From Competibacter_A sp002352125 (GTDB lineage Bacteria; Pseudomonadota; Gammaproteobacteria; Competibacterales; Competibacteraceae), in NCBI GenBank assembly GCA_035441325.1, contig DAOROA010000008.1, forward strand, positions 1-64,000: a DNA stretch of 64,000 nucleotides. The letters run 5' to 3'. Under the pieces are notes generated by a model. It was not told the DNA's origin and did no database searches. It worked only from the letters and a program-made list of their open reading frames with translations. Numbering within the stretch: position 1 is the stretch's first letter; every line of letters starts with the position of its first letter. This document shows, piece by piece, positions 1 through 9,097 of the stretch. The translations under genes and the position numbers were made by a program.

Positions 1-63
1 AATCTGCCGAATCTGCCGAATCTGCCGAATCTGCCGAATCTGCCGAATCTGCCGAATCTGCCG
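1..63 (+). repeat. 9-bp tandem repeat (7 copies) inside the partial CDS
   Basis: Seven perfect head-to-tail copies of AATCTGCCG are visible, encoding repeated Ser-Ala-Glu in the reading frame. The array starts at the window edge, so its true copy number is unknown. Perfect identity points to recent slippage expansion. Confidence 0.95.
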
Positions 64-542
64 AGCCGTTTGTTGAACCGGCCGAGATCGAGCAACCTTC
101 GGCCATCGAGGCAGAATCATCGGCAACCGCCATCACCACGGACAATGCCGCGCAGACCGTTCCTGCCGAGCCAGCCATACCGGCGGCCGACGAGCGAGCT
201 TCGGCAGAACTGGTTGCGCCGGAAGCCGGCGAACCGGCCTCGATGGAATCGACCGGGCCGGCAGTTATCGAGACGAAACCTGCCGACGAGGACTCGACTA
301 TCTCGACTATTTCGAGCGAAGCCGTCGCGACTTCTGCGCCGGAGCCCGTCGTAGCGACCGAGCCATCTTCGGAAGATGCGGTCTCCGCCGAAGCCGGCGC
401 GACGGCAGCGACCGTATCGGTCGATCACCTACCGGCTCCATCGGAATCTGCGATCATCGATTCCACGATTCAGCCGACGGAATCGCCCGAGCAAACTACG
501 GCATCTCCGGAACCCGACACCGATAACAAGCCGGCGGTTTGA
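1..542 (+). CDS. C-terminal end of a low-complexity acidic protein (possibly RNase E tail), 5' partial
   Basis: The open frame enters from the left edge in frame 3 and ends with TGA at 540-542, so about 179 C-terminal residues are visible. The first 63 bases are seven copies of a 9-bp unit giving Ser-Ala-Glu repeats. The rest is rich in Ala, Glu, Pro, Ser and Thr with no predicted fold, no membrane segment and no recognised domain, which indicates a disordered tail. The next genes (tyrosine phosphatase, kdsB, ycaR, lpxK, exbD, exbB, comEC) lie close to rne in Pseudomonas, and RNase E has a long disordered C-terminus. This makes rne a reasonable but unproven guess. A strong terminator follows directly. 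Coding status is fairly sure; identity is not. Confidence 0.7.
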   Translation, partial: SAESAESAESAESAESAESAEPFVEPAEIEQPSAIEAESSATAITTDNAAQTVPAEPAIPAADERASAELVAPEAGEPASMESTGPAVIETKPADEDSTISTISSEAVATSAPEPVVATEPSSEDAVSAEAGATAATVSVDHLPAPSESAIIDSTIQPTESPEQTTASPEPDTDNKPAV

Positions 543-560
543 CTTAAAGCCAGAAACGCG

Positions 561-590
561 ACGGGGCTGGAATTCCAGCCCCGTTTTTTT
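561..590 (+). terminator. Intrinsic terminator after the partial CDS
   Basis: A 10-bp GC-rich perfect stem (561-570 pairing with 575-584) closes an AATT loop and runs into T7 at 584-590. It lies 18 bases after the TGA of the upstream gene and shields the convergent phosphatase gene that ends at 613. Confidence 0.92.
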
Positions 591-612
591 CGGTGCTCAC
601 ACGGCGGCCGCT

Positions 613-1092
613 TTAAATCCGGTAACGCTCGCGGATGCGAACCAGTAATCCTTGAGCCGCTTCCTCGACCAAATCCATCACCCGCTCAAAACCGCTCGGG
701 CCACCGTAATACGGATCGGGCACCTCCCGTTCTGGCAGATCTGGCGCATAGTCCATGAACAACTGGACGCGACGCTGCAATTCCGGTTGTCGGCACAACC
801 CCAGCAGGTGCTCGAAATTGTCGCGGTCCATCGCCAACACGTAGTCGAATTCGGCGAAATCGGCTACCGTTACTTGGCGAGCGCGGATTCCCCGCAGATC
901 GACGCCTCGGCGCAAAGCCGTCGCTTGGCTGCGGCTATCGGGCGGCGCACCGACGTGATAAGAATGGGTACCAGCCGAATCGACGTAGACCGCGTCGGTC
1001 AAACCGGCTCCCTCCAACATCCGCCGAAATACACCCTCCGCCAGCGGTGACCGGCAAATATTACCCATGCAAACAAACAGTATTCTCACCAT
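613..1092 (-). CDS. Low molecular weight protein-tyrosine phosphatase
   Basis: The 159-residue protein begins MVRILFVCMGNICRSP, which carries the P-loop CX5R signature (Cys8 to Arg14) of the LMW-PTP family. The general-acid region appears as DPYYGG near the C-terminus. Length is typical (about 155 residues). The family dephosphorylates phosphotyrosine on proteins, often the bacterial tyrosine kinases that control polysaccharide export. The frame stays open upstream to 1173, but the conserved N-terminus fixes the ATG at 1092. In Pseudomonas a phosphatase of this family also lies next to kdsB. The specific target cannot be told from the sequence. Confidence 0.92.
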   Translation of the reverse strand: MVRILFVCMGNICRSPLAEGVFRRMLEGAGLTDAVYVDSAGTHSYHVGAPPDSRSQATALRRGVDLRGIRARQVTVADFAEFDYVLAMDRDNFEHLLGLCRQPELQRRVQLFMDYAPDLPEREVPDPYYGGPSGFERVMDLVEEAAQGLLVRIRERYRI

Positions 1093-1190
1093 CGCTTTCG
1101 CTTTCGCCTCGTCCGAACGCTGCCGGGAACCGAACAGCGCACGGATCACCTTTACGATCTTGGATTCGATCACCTTGGTTGCTACCGCCC

Positions 1191-1460
1191 ATGTTGCGCG
1201 TTGATTCCGACAAATTGAAAATCTTGCTGGGTCAATCTTTGACCTATCAAGATATGCCTTGCCAAGTCATCGAAATTCTGGCCGACGAATCGGCTTTGGT
1301 ACTGCGCGACCGCCACGACCACAAGATCATTCATCCCAACCAGTACGGCGATGCGGGCGACCGGCTGCCCAGAACTTTCACCGTGGCCGTGCTCAACACC
1401 CATCGTGACGGCTTCAATCCCGATCTGCCGGAATTAGCCACCTTCGATCTATTGATCTGA
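1191..1460 (+). CDS. Conserved-looking hypothetical protein, 89 aa
   Basis: A small cytoplasmic protein starting MLRVDSDKLKILLGQSLTYQ with no signal peptide, membrane segment or known motif. Composition is well mixed, with a charged stretch around DRHDHK, as expected for a folded domain rather than a shadow frame. It is divergent from the phosphatase (99 bases between starts) and overlaps the 3' end of kdsB by 12 bases tail to tail. The frame is open further upstream to 1047, but that extension is Ser/Pro/Arg-rich and overlaps the phosphatase start region, so the ATG at 1191 is preferred. I do not recognise a function. Confidence 0.72.
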   Translation: MLRVDSDKLKILLGQSLTYQDMPCQVIEILADESALVLRDRHDHKIIHPNQYGDAGDRLPRTFTVAVLNTHRDGFNPDLPELATFDLLI

Positions 1461-2240
1461 ATCTGTCCATCCCGCCGCTACCCGGACCAAATCGGCTTCG
1501 GTATCCACGCCCGGCGGCGGCGCCTCGGCCGCTTCGGCCACATGAATGCGGATGCCGTGCCACAACGCGCGCAACTGCTCCAACGATTCGGCCCGCTCGC
1601 TCGGTGCGGGCGTCAAGCGCGGAAAATCGCGCAGCACCGCCACGCGATAAGCATAAAGCCCGACGTGACGAAACCAAGCGATGTCCGCCGGCAGCTCGGT
1701 CAATTGCTCCGCCCCAACCCGGAACAGCTCGCGTTGCCAGGGAATCGGCGCGCGGCTGAAATACAGCGCGAACCCTTCGCGATCCCGCACCACTTTGACC
1801 ACGTTCGGGTCGAACACCTCCTCCGTTTGACGAATCCGCACGCAAGCTGTCGCGATGCCGGCGGCAGGATGCGCCTCCAACTCCGCCGCCACCTGCCGGA
1901 TCAAGGCCGGCGGTATTTGCGGCTCGTCGCCCTGCACGTTGACCACGAGGGCGTCGTCCGGCCAACCGCATTGCAACGCCACTTCCGCCAAGCGGTCGGT
2001 GCCCGATGGATGCTCGGACGAGGTCATGCATACCGTTGCACCAAAACGTTCGGCTGCCTCCCGGATGCGCGGGTCGTCGGTGGCGACGATCACGTCCAGG
2101 GCACCGCTGGCGAGCGCTCGCCGGTAGACGTGTTCCAGTAACGGCCGACCGGCCAGCAATCGTAGCGGCTTGCCGGGTAGCCGGGTCGAAGCGTACCGGG
2201 CCGGAATCGCGACCCGGAATCGCGGCCCAGATTCATGCAT
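1449..2240 (-). CDS. kdsB: 3-deoxy-manno-octulosonate cytidylyltransferase (CMP-Kdo synthetase)
   Basis: KdsB activates Kdo as CMP-Kdo for transfer to lipid A in the cytoplasm. The 263-residue protein has the family nucleotide-binding segment IPARYASTRLPGKPL (about residues 12-26), the ATDD motif, SGTDRLAEV and NVQGDEPQI, all typical of KdsB. Length is close to the usual 250. Its ATG overlaps the end of the ycaR gene by 8 bases, and it sits downstream of lpxK, so Kdo activation and lipid A 4'-phosphorylation are coupled in one operon. The 3' end overlaps the plus-strand 89-aa gene by 12 bases. Confidence 0.97.
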   Translation of the reverse strand: MHESGPRFRVAIPARYASTRLPGKPLRLLAGRPLLEHVYRRALASGALDVIVATDDPRIREAAERFGATVCMTSSEHPSGTDRLAEVALQCGWPDDALVVNVQGDEPQIPPALIRQVAAELEAHPAAGIATACVRIRQTEEVFDPNVVKVVRDREGFALYFSRAPIPWQRELFRVGAEQLTELPADIAWFRHVGLYAYRVAVLRDFPRLTPAPSERAESLEQLRALWHGIRIHVAEAAEAPPPGVDTEADLVRVAAGWTDSDQ

Positions 2241-2424
2241 TCGAGCCGACCTCTTCGTCGGTCAAACGCCGCGCTTCGGCTTCCAGCATCACCGGAATGC
2301 CATCGCGAACCGGATAGGCCAACCGGCTTTCCTTGCAGATCAACTCTTGTCGCGTTTTGTCGTACACCAGCGGCGCTTTGCTGACAGGACACACCAGAAT
2401 ATCCAGCAATTTTTTGTCCATCAT
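2233..2424 (-). CDS. ycaR: Trm112 family protein YcaR
   Basis: A 63-residue protein of the Trm112/YcaR family. It begins MMDKKLLDILVCPVSKAPL and has the core Y-D-K, L-I-C-K, LAYPV-R-DGIPVML typical of the family. Cys12 and Cys30 are seen but the full four-Cys zinc knuckle is not, as in many bacterial members. In eukaryotes Trm112 activates methyltransferases; the bacterial role is unclear. It overlaps lpxK by 4 bases (ATGA) and kdsB by 8, giving translational coupling along lpxK-ycaR-kdsB, the same order as in Enterobacteria and Pseudomonas. Confidence 0.95.
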   Translation of the reverse strand: MMDKKLLDILVCPVSKAPLVYDKTRQELICKESRLAYPVRDGIPVMLEAEARRLTDEEVGSNA

Positions 2425-3494
2425 TCTTCACCTCGCGGTCGGGAAGCATCGGGTTTGGTTTTCGCGCCGTTGCCACGATTCGTATCTTCTTGCCGGCGAC
2501 GTATCCCTTTGGCCATGGCCACCATCGCCAACCGCTTGAGCATTTGTTCCTCGAATTCCGGCTCCAGTTGCGCGCTGACCGGCACGTACCAGCAACCGTC
2601 TGGCGCGATCAGACGACACTTGATCGCATCTTTTTCTGTCATTAGTACCGGCAAATCTTCTCGGAAGTGCAAATCTTCGGCGCGGAAAGCGCAGTGATCC
2701 GGAAATGGATGCTCCATGATCCGCAGTTGGGCACGTCGCAGATGATCGAAAAACCGCCCCGGATCGCCGATACCCGCCACGGCGTGCACCGTCCCGCCCC
2801 GAAAACCGGCCAGCGCCGCGCTGATGCAGGAATCGCCGAGGTTCACGGCCGTCTCGCCGTGCAGAGACATGAGATATTCGCCACCGCGAGCCACGCCATT
2901 GCCGACCACGAAATCCACTTCGCGCAGCCGGGAGGGCGGCTCCCGCAACGGTCCTGCGGGCAGACAAGCCGCATTGCCCAGTCGCCGAAATCCGTCCACT
3001 ACGGCAATTTCGATATCGCGGGACAGACGATAATGCTGCAAGCCGTCGTCGCTGACGATGACGTTGCAATCGTAAGTGTCGAGGAGCATCCGCGCCGCCG
3101 CCACGCGATCCGGTCCCACTACCACTGGACACCGGCAACGTCGCGCCAGCAATACCGGTTCGTCCCCGACTTGGTATGGATCGCTGTCGATCGTGACGTA
3201 TCGAGGCCATTCCGCCGACTGTCCACCGTAGCCGCGACTGACCACGCCAGGTTTGTAACCGGCCCCTCGCACCAGCTCTACTAGCCATGCTACCAGTGGC
3301 GTCTTACCCGTACCGCCGACGCTGATGTTGCCGACCACGATCACCGGCACACCAAGCTCTTCGCTTTTCGACAAACCCTGGACGTACAGCCACCGCCGAA
3401 CCCACACCATCGCACCGAACAACAGGCTGAGCGGCCACAACAACACAGAAACCCAGTTCAGCGAATATCCGTAACGATCCAGCCAAGTCATCAT
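2421..3494 (-). CDS. lpxK: Tetraacyldisaccharide 4'-kinase LpxK
   Basis: LpxK phosphorylates the 4' position of the lipid A disaccharide at the inner membrane. The 357-residue protein starts MMTWLDRYGYSLNWVSVLLW with an N-terminal membrane-anchoring helix, followed by the P-loop GNISVGGTGKTP, the SRGYGG motif, SDDGLQHY and a late MTEKDAIKC segment, all LpxK hallmarks. The frame is open up to 4025, but that part is antisense to nothing functional and overlaps exbD in another frame; the double ATG at 3489-3494 overlaps the exbD stop. The C-terminal 25 residues are polar and longer than usual. No msbA precedes it; exbB-exbD take that place as in Pseudomonas. Confidence 0.96.
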   Translation of the reverse strand: MMTWLDRYGYSLNWVSVLLWPLSLLFGAMVWVRRWLYVQGLSKSEELGVPVIVVGNISVGGTGKTPLVAWLVELVRGAGYKPGVVSRGYGGQSAEWPRYVTIDSDPYQVGDEPVLLARRCRCPVVVGPDRVAAARMLLDTYDCNVIVSDDGLQHYRLSRDIEIAVVDGFRRLGNAACLPAGPLREPPSRLREVDFVVGNGVARGGEYLMSLHGETAVNLGDSCISAALAGFRGGTVHAVAGIGDPGRFFDHLRRAQLRIMEHPFPDHCAFRAEDLHFREDLPVLMTEKDAIKCRLIAPDGCWYVPVSAQLEPEFEEQMLKRLAMVAMAKGIRRRQEDTNRGNGAKTKPDASRPRGEE

Positions 3495-3955
3495 CGAGAA
3501 TCCGAGGGTGGCACGGCGTCGGATGTAACGGGCAAAGCCGGTGCGGTCGGTTCGTTCACCGTGGCGATGGCCAGCCGTTCGATGCCCAGTTGGCCAGCGA
3601 CATCCAGCGCCGTCACTACGGCTTGGTGTGGAGTTCGGCCATCGGCGCTGATCGTCAGCGGCAATATGCGGCCCCCGGTTTCGGCCAGCAAGCTCGCTTT
3701 CAAAGTTGCCGCATCGGTCGAAGCCAGCGAACGGCCGTTGACGGCATAACGGCCGGCGGCGTCGATGTCTATTTCCAATTGCGCCACATCGCCCGGCACT
3801 GGTTTTCCGGAAGCTTCGGGCAAGCGAATTTCCAGTTCCGATTGGTGGCGCAGGCTGGTGGCGACCATGAAGAAAATCAACAGCACCAGCACGACATCGA
3901 TCATCGGCACCAGATTGATCTCCGGTTCCTCGCGACGGCGGGGACGCAGATTCAT
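3491..3955 (-). CDS. exbD: ExbD/TolR family biopolymer transport protein
   Basis: The 154-residue protein has a short basic N-terminus, one membrane helix (about residues 14-34, INLVPMIDVVLVLLIFFMVA) with the proton-path aspartate Asp20, and a periplasmic domain. This is the ExbD/TolR layout. With ExbB it converts proton-motive force into motion of a TonB- or Tol-like partner. It overlaps exbB by 4 bases at its start and lpxK by 4 bases at its end. No tonB is adjacent. The position before lpxK suggests a role in envelope or lipid transport, but that is inference from the equivalent Pseudomonas locus. Confidence 0.93.
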   Translation of the reverse strand: MNLRPRRREEPEINLVPMIDVVLVLLIFFMVATSLRHQSELEIRLPEASGKPVPGDVAQLEIDIDAAGRYAVNGRSLASTDAATLKASLLAETGGRILPLTISADGRTPHQAVVTALDVAGQLGIERLAIATVNEPTAPALPVTSDAVPPSDSR

Positions 3956-4617
3956 GGCGTTCGTTCCTTGCTCGCCGCGATATTTGCTGGCAGATCAGGT
4001 TGCTCCGATTCGGGCGCTCCGGCATCCAACAAGTCGATCAACTCCAAAGTTTCCTGCTCGATCCGCACCACCAATTCGTCGATCCGAGCACGGAAATAAC
4101 GGTAAAACAACAAACTGGGAATCGCAACGGCTAAGCCAGCGGCGGTAGTTACCAACGCTTCGGCGATACCTATCGACAACAGACCAAAATTGCTGTTGCC
4201 CTGCACCGAGACGATCCGAAAGATTTTAATCATCCCCGCTACGGTGCCGAGCAATCCCAATAACGGACTGATGGCGGCAATTGTGCCTAACGCGTTTAGA
4301 AACCGTTCCAGCTCGTGCACTACATGGCGGCCGGTATCCTCGACGCGCTCGCGCAGGATCTCCCGGCCGCGACCGCGACAGCTCAGGCCAGCCGCCACGA
4401 TCCGGCCCAGCGGCGAGTCGAGCGGCAACGAATCCACGTCTCGCCGGCCGACAAGGCCCTGTTCCGCCCAAAGGCGCAGGATAGCGACCAGCCGCTCTGG
4501 CAATACTCTGGCCCGCCGCAACGCCAACAACCGCTCGACGATGATCGTCGCTGCCACCAGCGAACAAACCAAGATCGGCACCATCAACCAGCCACCGGCC
4601 TCGATCAGATCGAGCAC
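3952..4617 (-). CDS. exbB: MotA/TolQ/ExbB family proton channel protein
   Basis: The 221-residue protein has three membrane helices: one near residues 8-30, and two in the conserved channel region (LGTIAAISPLLGLLGTVAGM and a later AEALVTTAAGLAVAIPSLLFY segment). The GLLGTVAGM and EALVTTA motifs define the MotA/TolQ/ExbB family. It forms the proton channel with the ExbD encoded just downstream. It is the first gene of the exbB-exbD-lpxK-ycaR-kdsB run, 81 bases after the end of comEC. It could equally be called TolQ-like; the lack of tolA/tolB nearby favours ExbB. Confidence 0.93.
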   Translation of the reverse strand: MLDLIEAGGWLMVPILVCSLVAATIIVERLLALRRARVLPERLVAILRLWAEQGLVGRRDVDSLPLDSPLGRIVAAGLSCRGRGREILRERVEDTGRHVVHELERFLNALGTIAAISPLLGLLGTVAGMIKIFRIVSVQGNSNFGLLSIGIAEALVTTAAGLAVAIPSLLFYRYFRARIDELVVRIEQETLELIDLLDAGAPESEQPDLPANIAASKERTP

Positions 4618-4698
4618 GCCCTATCCTCCATCGTTCGCATCGCTACTCGGCTCTCGTAAATGGGCGGTCATAATACTGGATTTGGCGCAAAAGCCACA

Positions 4699-7020
4699 TC
4701 AAGGCGCAGTCCAGTAATGGCGGCGATCATGCCGATAACCTTCCGGCGGCGCCAGCGGTTGCCCCGGCTCCAATCGAAACGTCAGCGCGCCTTCGTAGGC
4801 CGTGTCGAGCAGCACCGCGCCGGTCGCACTATAGCGCGCCACGGTTTCGGGGCGCGGATAGCCGAAACGGTTGCGGTAACCGGTGGCAAACAGGATGTAT
4901 CGGGGGTGCACCGCGTCCAAAAAACCTTGAGCCGATAGGTCGCGATGGCCGTGATGCGGGGCAATCAGCACATCGGCGGCTAAGCCGGTTCCATACGTTG
5001 CGACCAAAGCGGCTTCCGCGCGGGTTTCGATGTCGCCCGGCAACAATACCCGGCCCGCTGCACCCTCCACTTGCAGCACGCAGGAAGCGTCGTCCCCGCT
5101 AAATCCATGCGTCGGCGGATGCAATATTCGAAATTGCACGCCTTCCCATTCCCATGCTTGGCCGGCCCGGCAGGATTCGGCTCCGTCGATGGGTGTCGCT
5201 TCCAAGGAACTGGTCAGAACCTGTGCCACCGGCATCGACTCCCGCAGCGACCGCACGCCGCCGGTATGCTGTTTGTCGGCGTGGCTGATCAGCAAGGCGT
5301 CTACCCGCGCGATGCCCTGTTGGCGCAGGAACGGCACGAGTACCGCTCGGCCGGCATCGAGCGTCGCACCCAATCGAGGGCCGGTATCGTAGACCAGAGC
5401 GTGATTCTGAGTCCGCACCACCGCCGCCAGCCCTTGGCCAACGTCCAGCAGCGTAACCCAGAAGCCGCCCGGCTCCGGCGCGACGGCAGGTGGCCACAGC
5501 AGCGGCAAACACAGCGGCAACCCTAACCAGCGGCTCGGCGAGCCGCGCGGCGCGAGCAAAAGCGCTACGCCCGGCAGCGCAAACGCCAGCGTCCACAACG
5601 GCGGCGCCGGACGGTACAACACCATACCGGGCAAGCGATCCAGCCAAGCGAGAATCTGCCATAAACCGTCCATGGTCAGTGCCGCCAGTTCCAGCAACGC
5701 CGACTGCGCCGTTGCGCTCAAAGGTTCTATCAAAGCGGCCAGCAAGCTTAACGGCAACACCGTGCAACCGACCCACGGAATCGCGAGGAGATTGGCCAGC
5801 GGTGACAGCAACGGGAATTGCTGAAAAAACACCAGCGTCGGCGGCAAGAGCGCCAAGGTGATATCGATCTGCAAACCGACGGTTTGACCGAGCAGCCGAT
5901 CTTCGCGCCAACGACCGCTGACCGAATAGAGAATGACCGCTACCGCGCCGAACGATAGCCAAAATCCTGCCAGCAGCGGGGCGCTGGGATCGACGACCAG
6001 CACCACCAGTAAAGCCAGCGCCAGAATCCGGCTAGGTGCGGCGGGCCGTTGGGCAACGAGCGCCAGCATCGCCACCGCCACCATCAGAAACGAGCGCTGC
6101 GCCGGCACCGACAAACCCGATATCAACGCGTAGCCGCCCGCTCCTCCCAAAGCCGCCACCGCCGCTGCGCGCGCGGCGGGCCAGCGTAACGCCAGCGCCG
6201 GAATCCAGCTCCAAATACCCCAGGTCAGCGCGAACACCATGCCGGCTACCAACCCGATATGCGAGCCGGAAACCGACATTAGATGACCGACCCCGACACG
6301 GTTGAACACATCCCATTGCCAAGGGGTGATGCCGCCCTCCTCTCCAATCGCTAGCGCCACCAGAACGCCGACAAAAGGATTGCCGGGAAGCAGTCTGGCA
6401 AAGTTTTCGGCAATCTGCTGGCGATACCGATCGATCGGATAACGATCGGCCTGGGCGAGCAGGTGTAGAGAGGGTTGGGTGCGGACGCTACCCGTAGCGA
6501 CGATACCCTTGGCGTACAACCAACGCTCGTAATCGAACCCGCCCGGATTCGACAACCCGTGTGGCCGCTTCAATCGCGCGGCGAAACGCCAGCGGTCGCC
6601 AACTCGTAATTCCGGCCGCGATTCCGGCGTGGGCGCATCGTCGCTCTCGGCATCGTCCCACCACGACAAGCGCAAGCGTTGACCTGCAAGCGACGCGACC
6701 GGCCGCTCGTCGCGCATGGCCCGATCCACCGAGAACTCGAAACGGACGCTGCGGTACTCGCGGTCGGGGATAGACGCGATCCAACCGTCGATCTGCAGAT
6801 CGGCCCCTTCCAGCTCCGCCGGCAACAAGGCTGGCGGCGACGCCCACCACAAGGCCCACAAAAATCCGGCCGCGCCCCAGGCCAGCAATCGCGAGCGAGG
6901 AACCAACACCGCAATCAGCAACGCTACCGGTAACGTTGCGGCCCAATCTCGGACCGGCAACTCCGGCAACGCGTGCAGGATTAAAATTCCGGCCAGAAAG
7001 GCGATGGTTCCAAGACGCAT
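4699..7020 (-). CDS. comEC: DNA internalization competence protein ComEC/Rec2
   Basis: A 773-residue polytopic membrane protein with the ComEC layout: an N-terminal soluble domain between the first helices, a central competence helix bundle (VGVGHLMSVSGSHIGLVAG and following helices), and a C-terminal metallo-beta-lactamase-like domain with VTLLDVGQGLAAVV and SHADKQHTGG. ComEC forms the channel through which single-stranded DNA enters the cytoplasm. The metal-binding signature, usually HxDxDH, reads HADKQH here, so the second Asp is Gln. It lies 14 bases downstream of lolD. A ComEA-like protein gene lies about 2 kb upstream. Confidence 0.95.
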   Translation of the reverse strand: MRLGTIAFLAGILILHALPELPVRDWAATLPVALLIAVLVPRSRLLAWGAAGFLWALWWASPPALLPAELEGADLQIDGWIASIPDREYRSVRFEFSVDRAMRDERPVASLAGQRLRLSWWDDAESDDAPTPESRPELRVGDRWRFAARLKRPHGLSNPGGFDYERWLYAKGIVATGSVRTQPSLHLLAQADRYPIDRYRQQIAENFARLLPGNPFVGVLVALAIGEEGGITPWQWDVFNRVGVGHLMSVSGSHIGLVAGMVFALTWGIWSWIPALALRWPAARAAAVAALGGAGGYALISGLSVPAQRSFLMVAVAMLALVAQRPAAPSRILALALLVVLVVDPSAPLLAGFWLSFGAVAVILYSVSGRWREDRLLGQTVGLQIDITLALLPPTLVFFQQFPLLSPLANLLAIPWVGCTVLPLSLLAALIEPLSATAQSALLELAALTMDGLWQILAWLDRLPGMVLYRPAPPLWTLAFALPGVALLLAPRGSPSRWLGLPLCLPLLWPPAVAPEPGGFWVTLLDVGQGLAAVVRTQNHALVYDTGPRLGATLDAGRAVLVPFLRQQGIARVDALLISHADKQHTGGVRSLRESMPVAQVLTSSLEATPIDGAESCRAGQAWEWEGVQFRILHPPTHGFSGDDASCVLQVEGAAGRVLLPGDIETRAEAALVATYGTGLAADVLIAPHHGHRDLSAQGFLDAVHPRYILFATGYRNRFGYPRPETVARYSATGAVLLDTAYEGALTFRLEPGQPLAPPEGYRHDRRHYWTAP

Positions 7021-7034
7021 CGGCCACCGACCGA

Positions 7035-7734
<700 letters not shown>

Positions 7735-7742
<8 letters not shown>

Positions 7743-8991
7743 AGCGGAGCGCCTCGGCGGGTTGAGTTCGCGCCGCCCGCCACGCTGGATAGAGCGTCGC
7801 CAGCGTCGCCAGCCCGAATGCGACCAACCCAATGGTTGCCACATCGCCCGATTGCACTTTCGAGGGGATATCGCTGATCAGGTAAATGTCCGGCGCCAGG
7901 ATCTTGATGCTGAACAGGCGTTCGATGAAAGGCACTACTACATCGACGTGCGTTGCTAGCGACACGCCTCCAACCAGTCCCAACAACGTACCGACCAGCC
8001 CGATGGTGATTCCTTGAACGATGAAGATGCCCATGATAGTGAGCGGAGTCGCGCCCAAAGTACGCAAGATGGCGATATCGGCTTGCTTGTCGGTCACGAC
8101 CATCACCAGCATCGAAACGATATTGAAGGCTGCCACTGCCACGATCAGAGTCAAAATCACGAACATGGCGGTCTTTTCGATCTGCACCGCACGGAAGTAG
8201 CTGGCGTGATCTTGGGTCCAATCGCGCGCTACGAAGGTCTCCGGCAGTTTGCCGGCGAACTCACGGGACAGTCGCGGCGCCATGAACAAATCGTGCAACC
8301 GCAACCGGACACCGTCGACCGCACTTTCTGGATATTGGAACAGTTTGGCCGCATCATCGACGTGAATCAGCGCCAATCCCCGGTCATATTCATACATGCC
8401 GGCCTTGAACAGACCTACCACCTCGAAACGTTTCAAGCGCGGTAAAATGCCGGCCGGCGTAACGGTGGCCTGCGGCGTGATAACCGTTACTTTATCGCCC
8501 ACCATAATCCCCAAGGCATTGGCTAGCGCCTGGCCGAGAACGATGCCAAATTGACCGGGGCGAAGATCGTTCAGCGTTCCTTGGATCATTTTGCCACTGA
8601 TATCGGACACTTGCTGTTCCTCGGCCGGCAGAATACCCTGAATCAGCGCACCGCTCACCAACGAGGAGTTGTTCAGCATTGCCTCCCCACGGATGTAAGG
8701 CGCCCCGCCCACCACCCGCGAATCTTCCAACGCCCAATCCCGCACCGCACGCCAGTCTTCTACCAAACCGTTCCAACGACTGATAGTAGCGTGGGGCGTC
8801 ATGGCCAAAATGCGACCGCGTACTTCTTCCTGAAAACCGTTCATGACCGACAGAACGGTAATCAGGGCGGTGATTCCCAGGGCGATGCCCAGCATCGAAC
8901 TCAAGGAAATGAAAGAAATGAAGTGATTACGACGTTTGGCGCGGGTATAGCGCAACCCGATGTACAATTCCAGGGGACGAAACATGGACAC
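7735..8991 (-). CDS. lolC: Lipoprotein-releasing ABC transporter permease LolC/LolE
   Basis: A 418-residue permease with the four-helix MacB/LolC layout: one N-terminal helix after YIGLRYTRAKRRNHFISFISLSSM, a large periplasmic domain (about residues 50-270), and three C-terminal helices. The motifs YIGLRYTRAK and ALRTLGAT-like AILRTLGATP are typical of the LolC/E family. It is translationally coupled to lolD. Only one permease gene is present in this cluster; Pseudomonas has two (lolC and lolE) around lolD. It may act as a homodimer (LolF type) or pair with a LolE encoded elsewhere. Confidence 0.93.
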
Positions 8992-9032
8992 GATCCCAAT
9001 TAGCGGTAACGCTCGTTATCGGAAAGCGCGCC

Positions 9033-9038
9033 ATTATA
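9033..9038 (-). promoter_or_regulatory. Candidate -10 box for the lolC-lolD-comEC operon
   Basis: A perfect TATAAT hexamer on the minus strand lies 41 bases before the lolC ATG. The -35 region at the normal spacing falls inside a GC-rich hairpin and is poor, so this would be a weak or activated promoter. Not proven. Confidence 0.4.
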
Positions 9039-9043
9039 AAGCG

Positions 9044-9066
9044 TTGGCCGCCCAGCGGGCGGCCAA
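9044..9066 (-). terminator. Perfect hairpin between the HhH gene and lolC
   Basis: A 10-bp perfect stem (TTGGCCGCCC pairing with GGGCGGCCAA) with a 3-base loop, 32 bases after the HhH protein stop. No clean U-tract follows on the minus strand (CGCTTTATAATGG), so it is a weak intrinsic terminator or an RNA-stabilising hairpin. Confidence 0.45.
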
Positions 9067-9097
9067 TTGCGATCATCGCAAACCCAGAACCCAAAGC

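Noticed and set aside
2428..3288. 286-codon open frame on the minus strand inside lpxK
   Set aside because: Arg/Gly-rich shadow of lpxK in another frame, with no motif or ribosome site.
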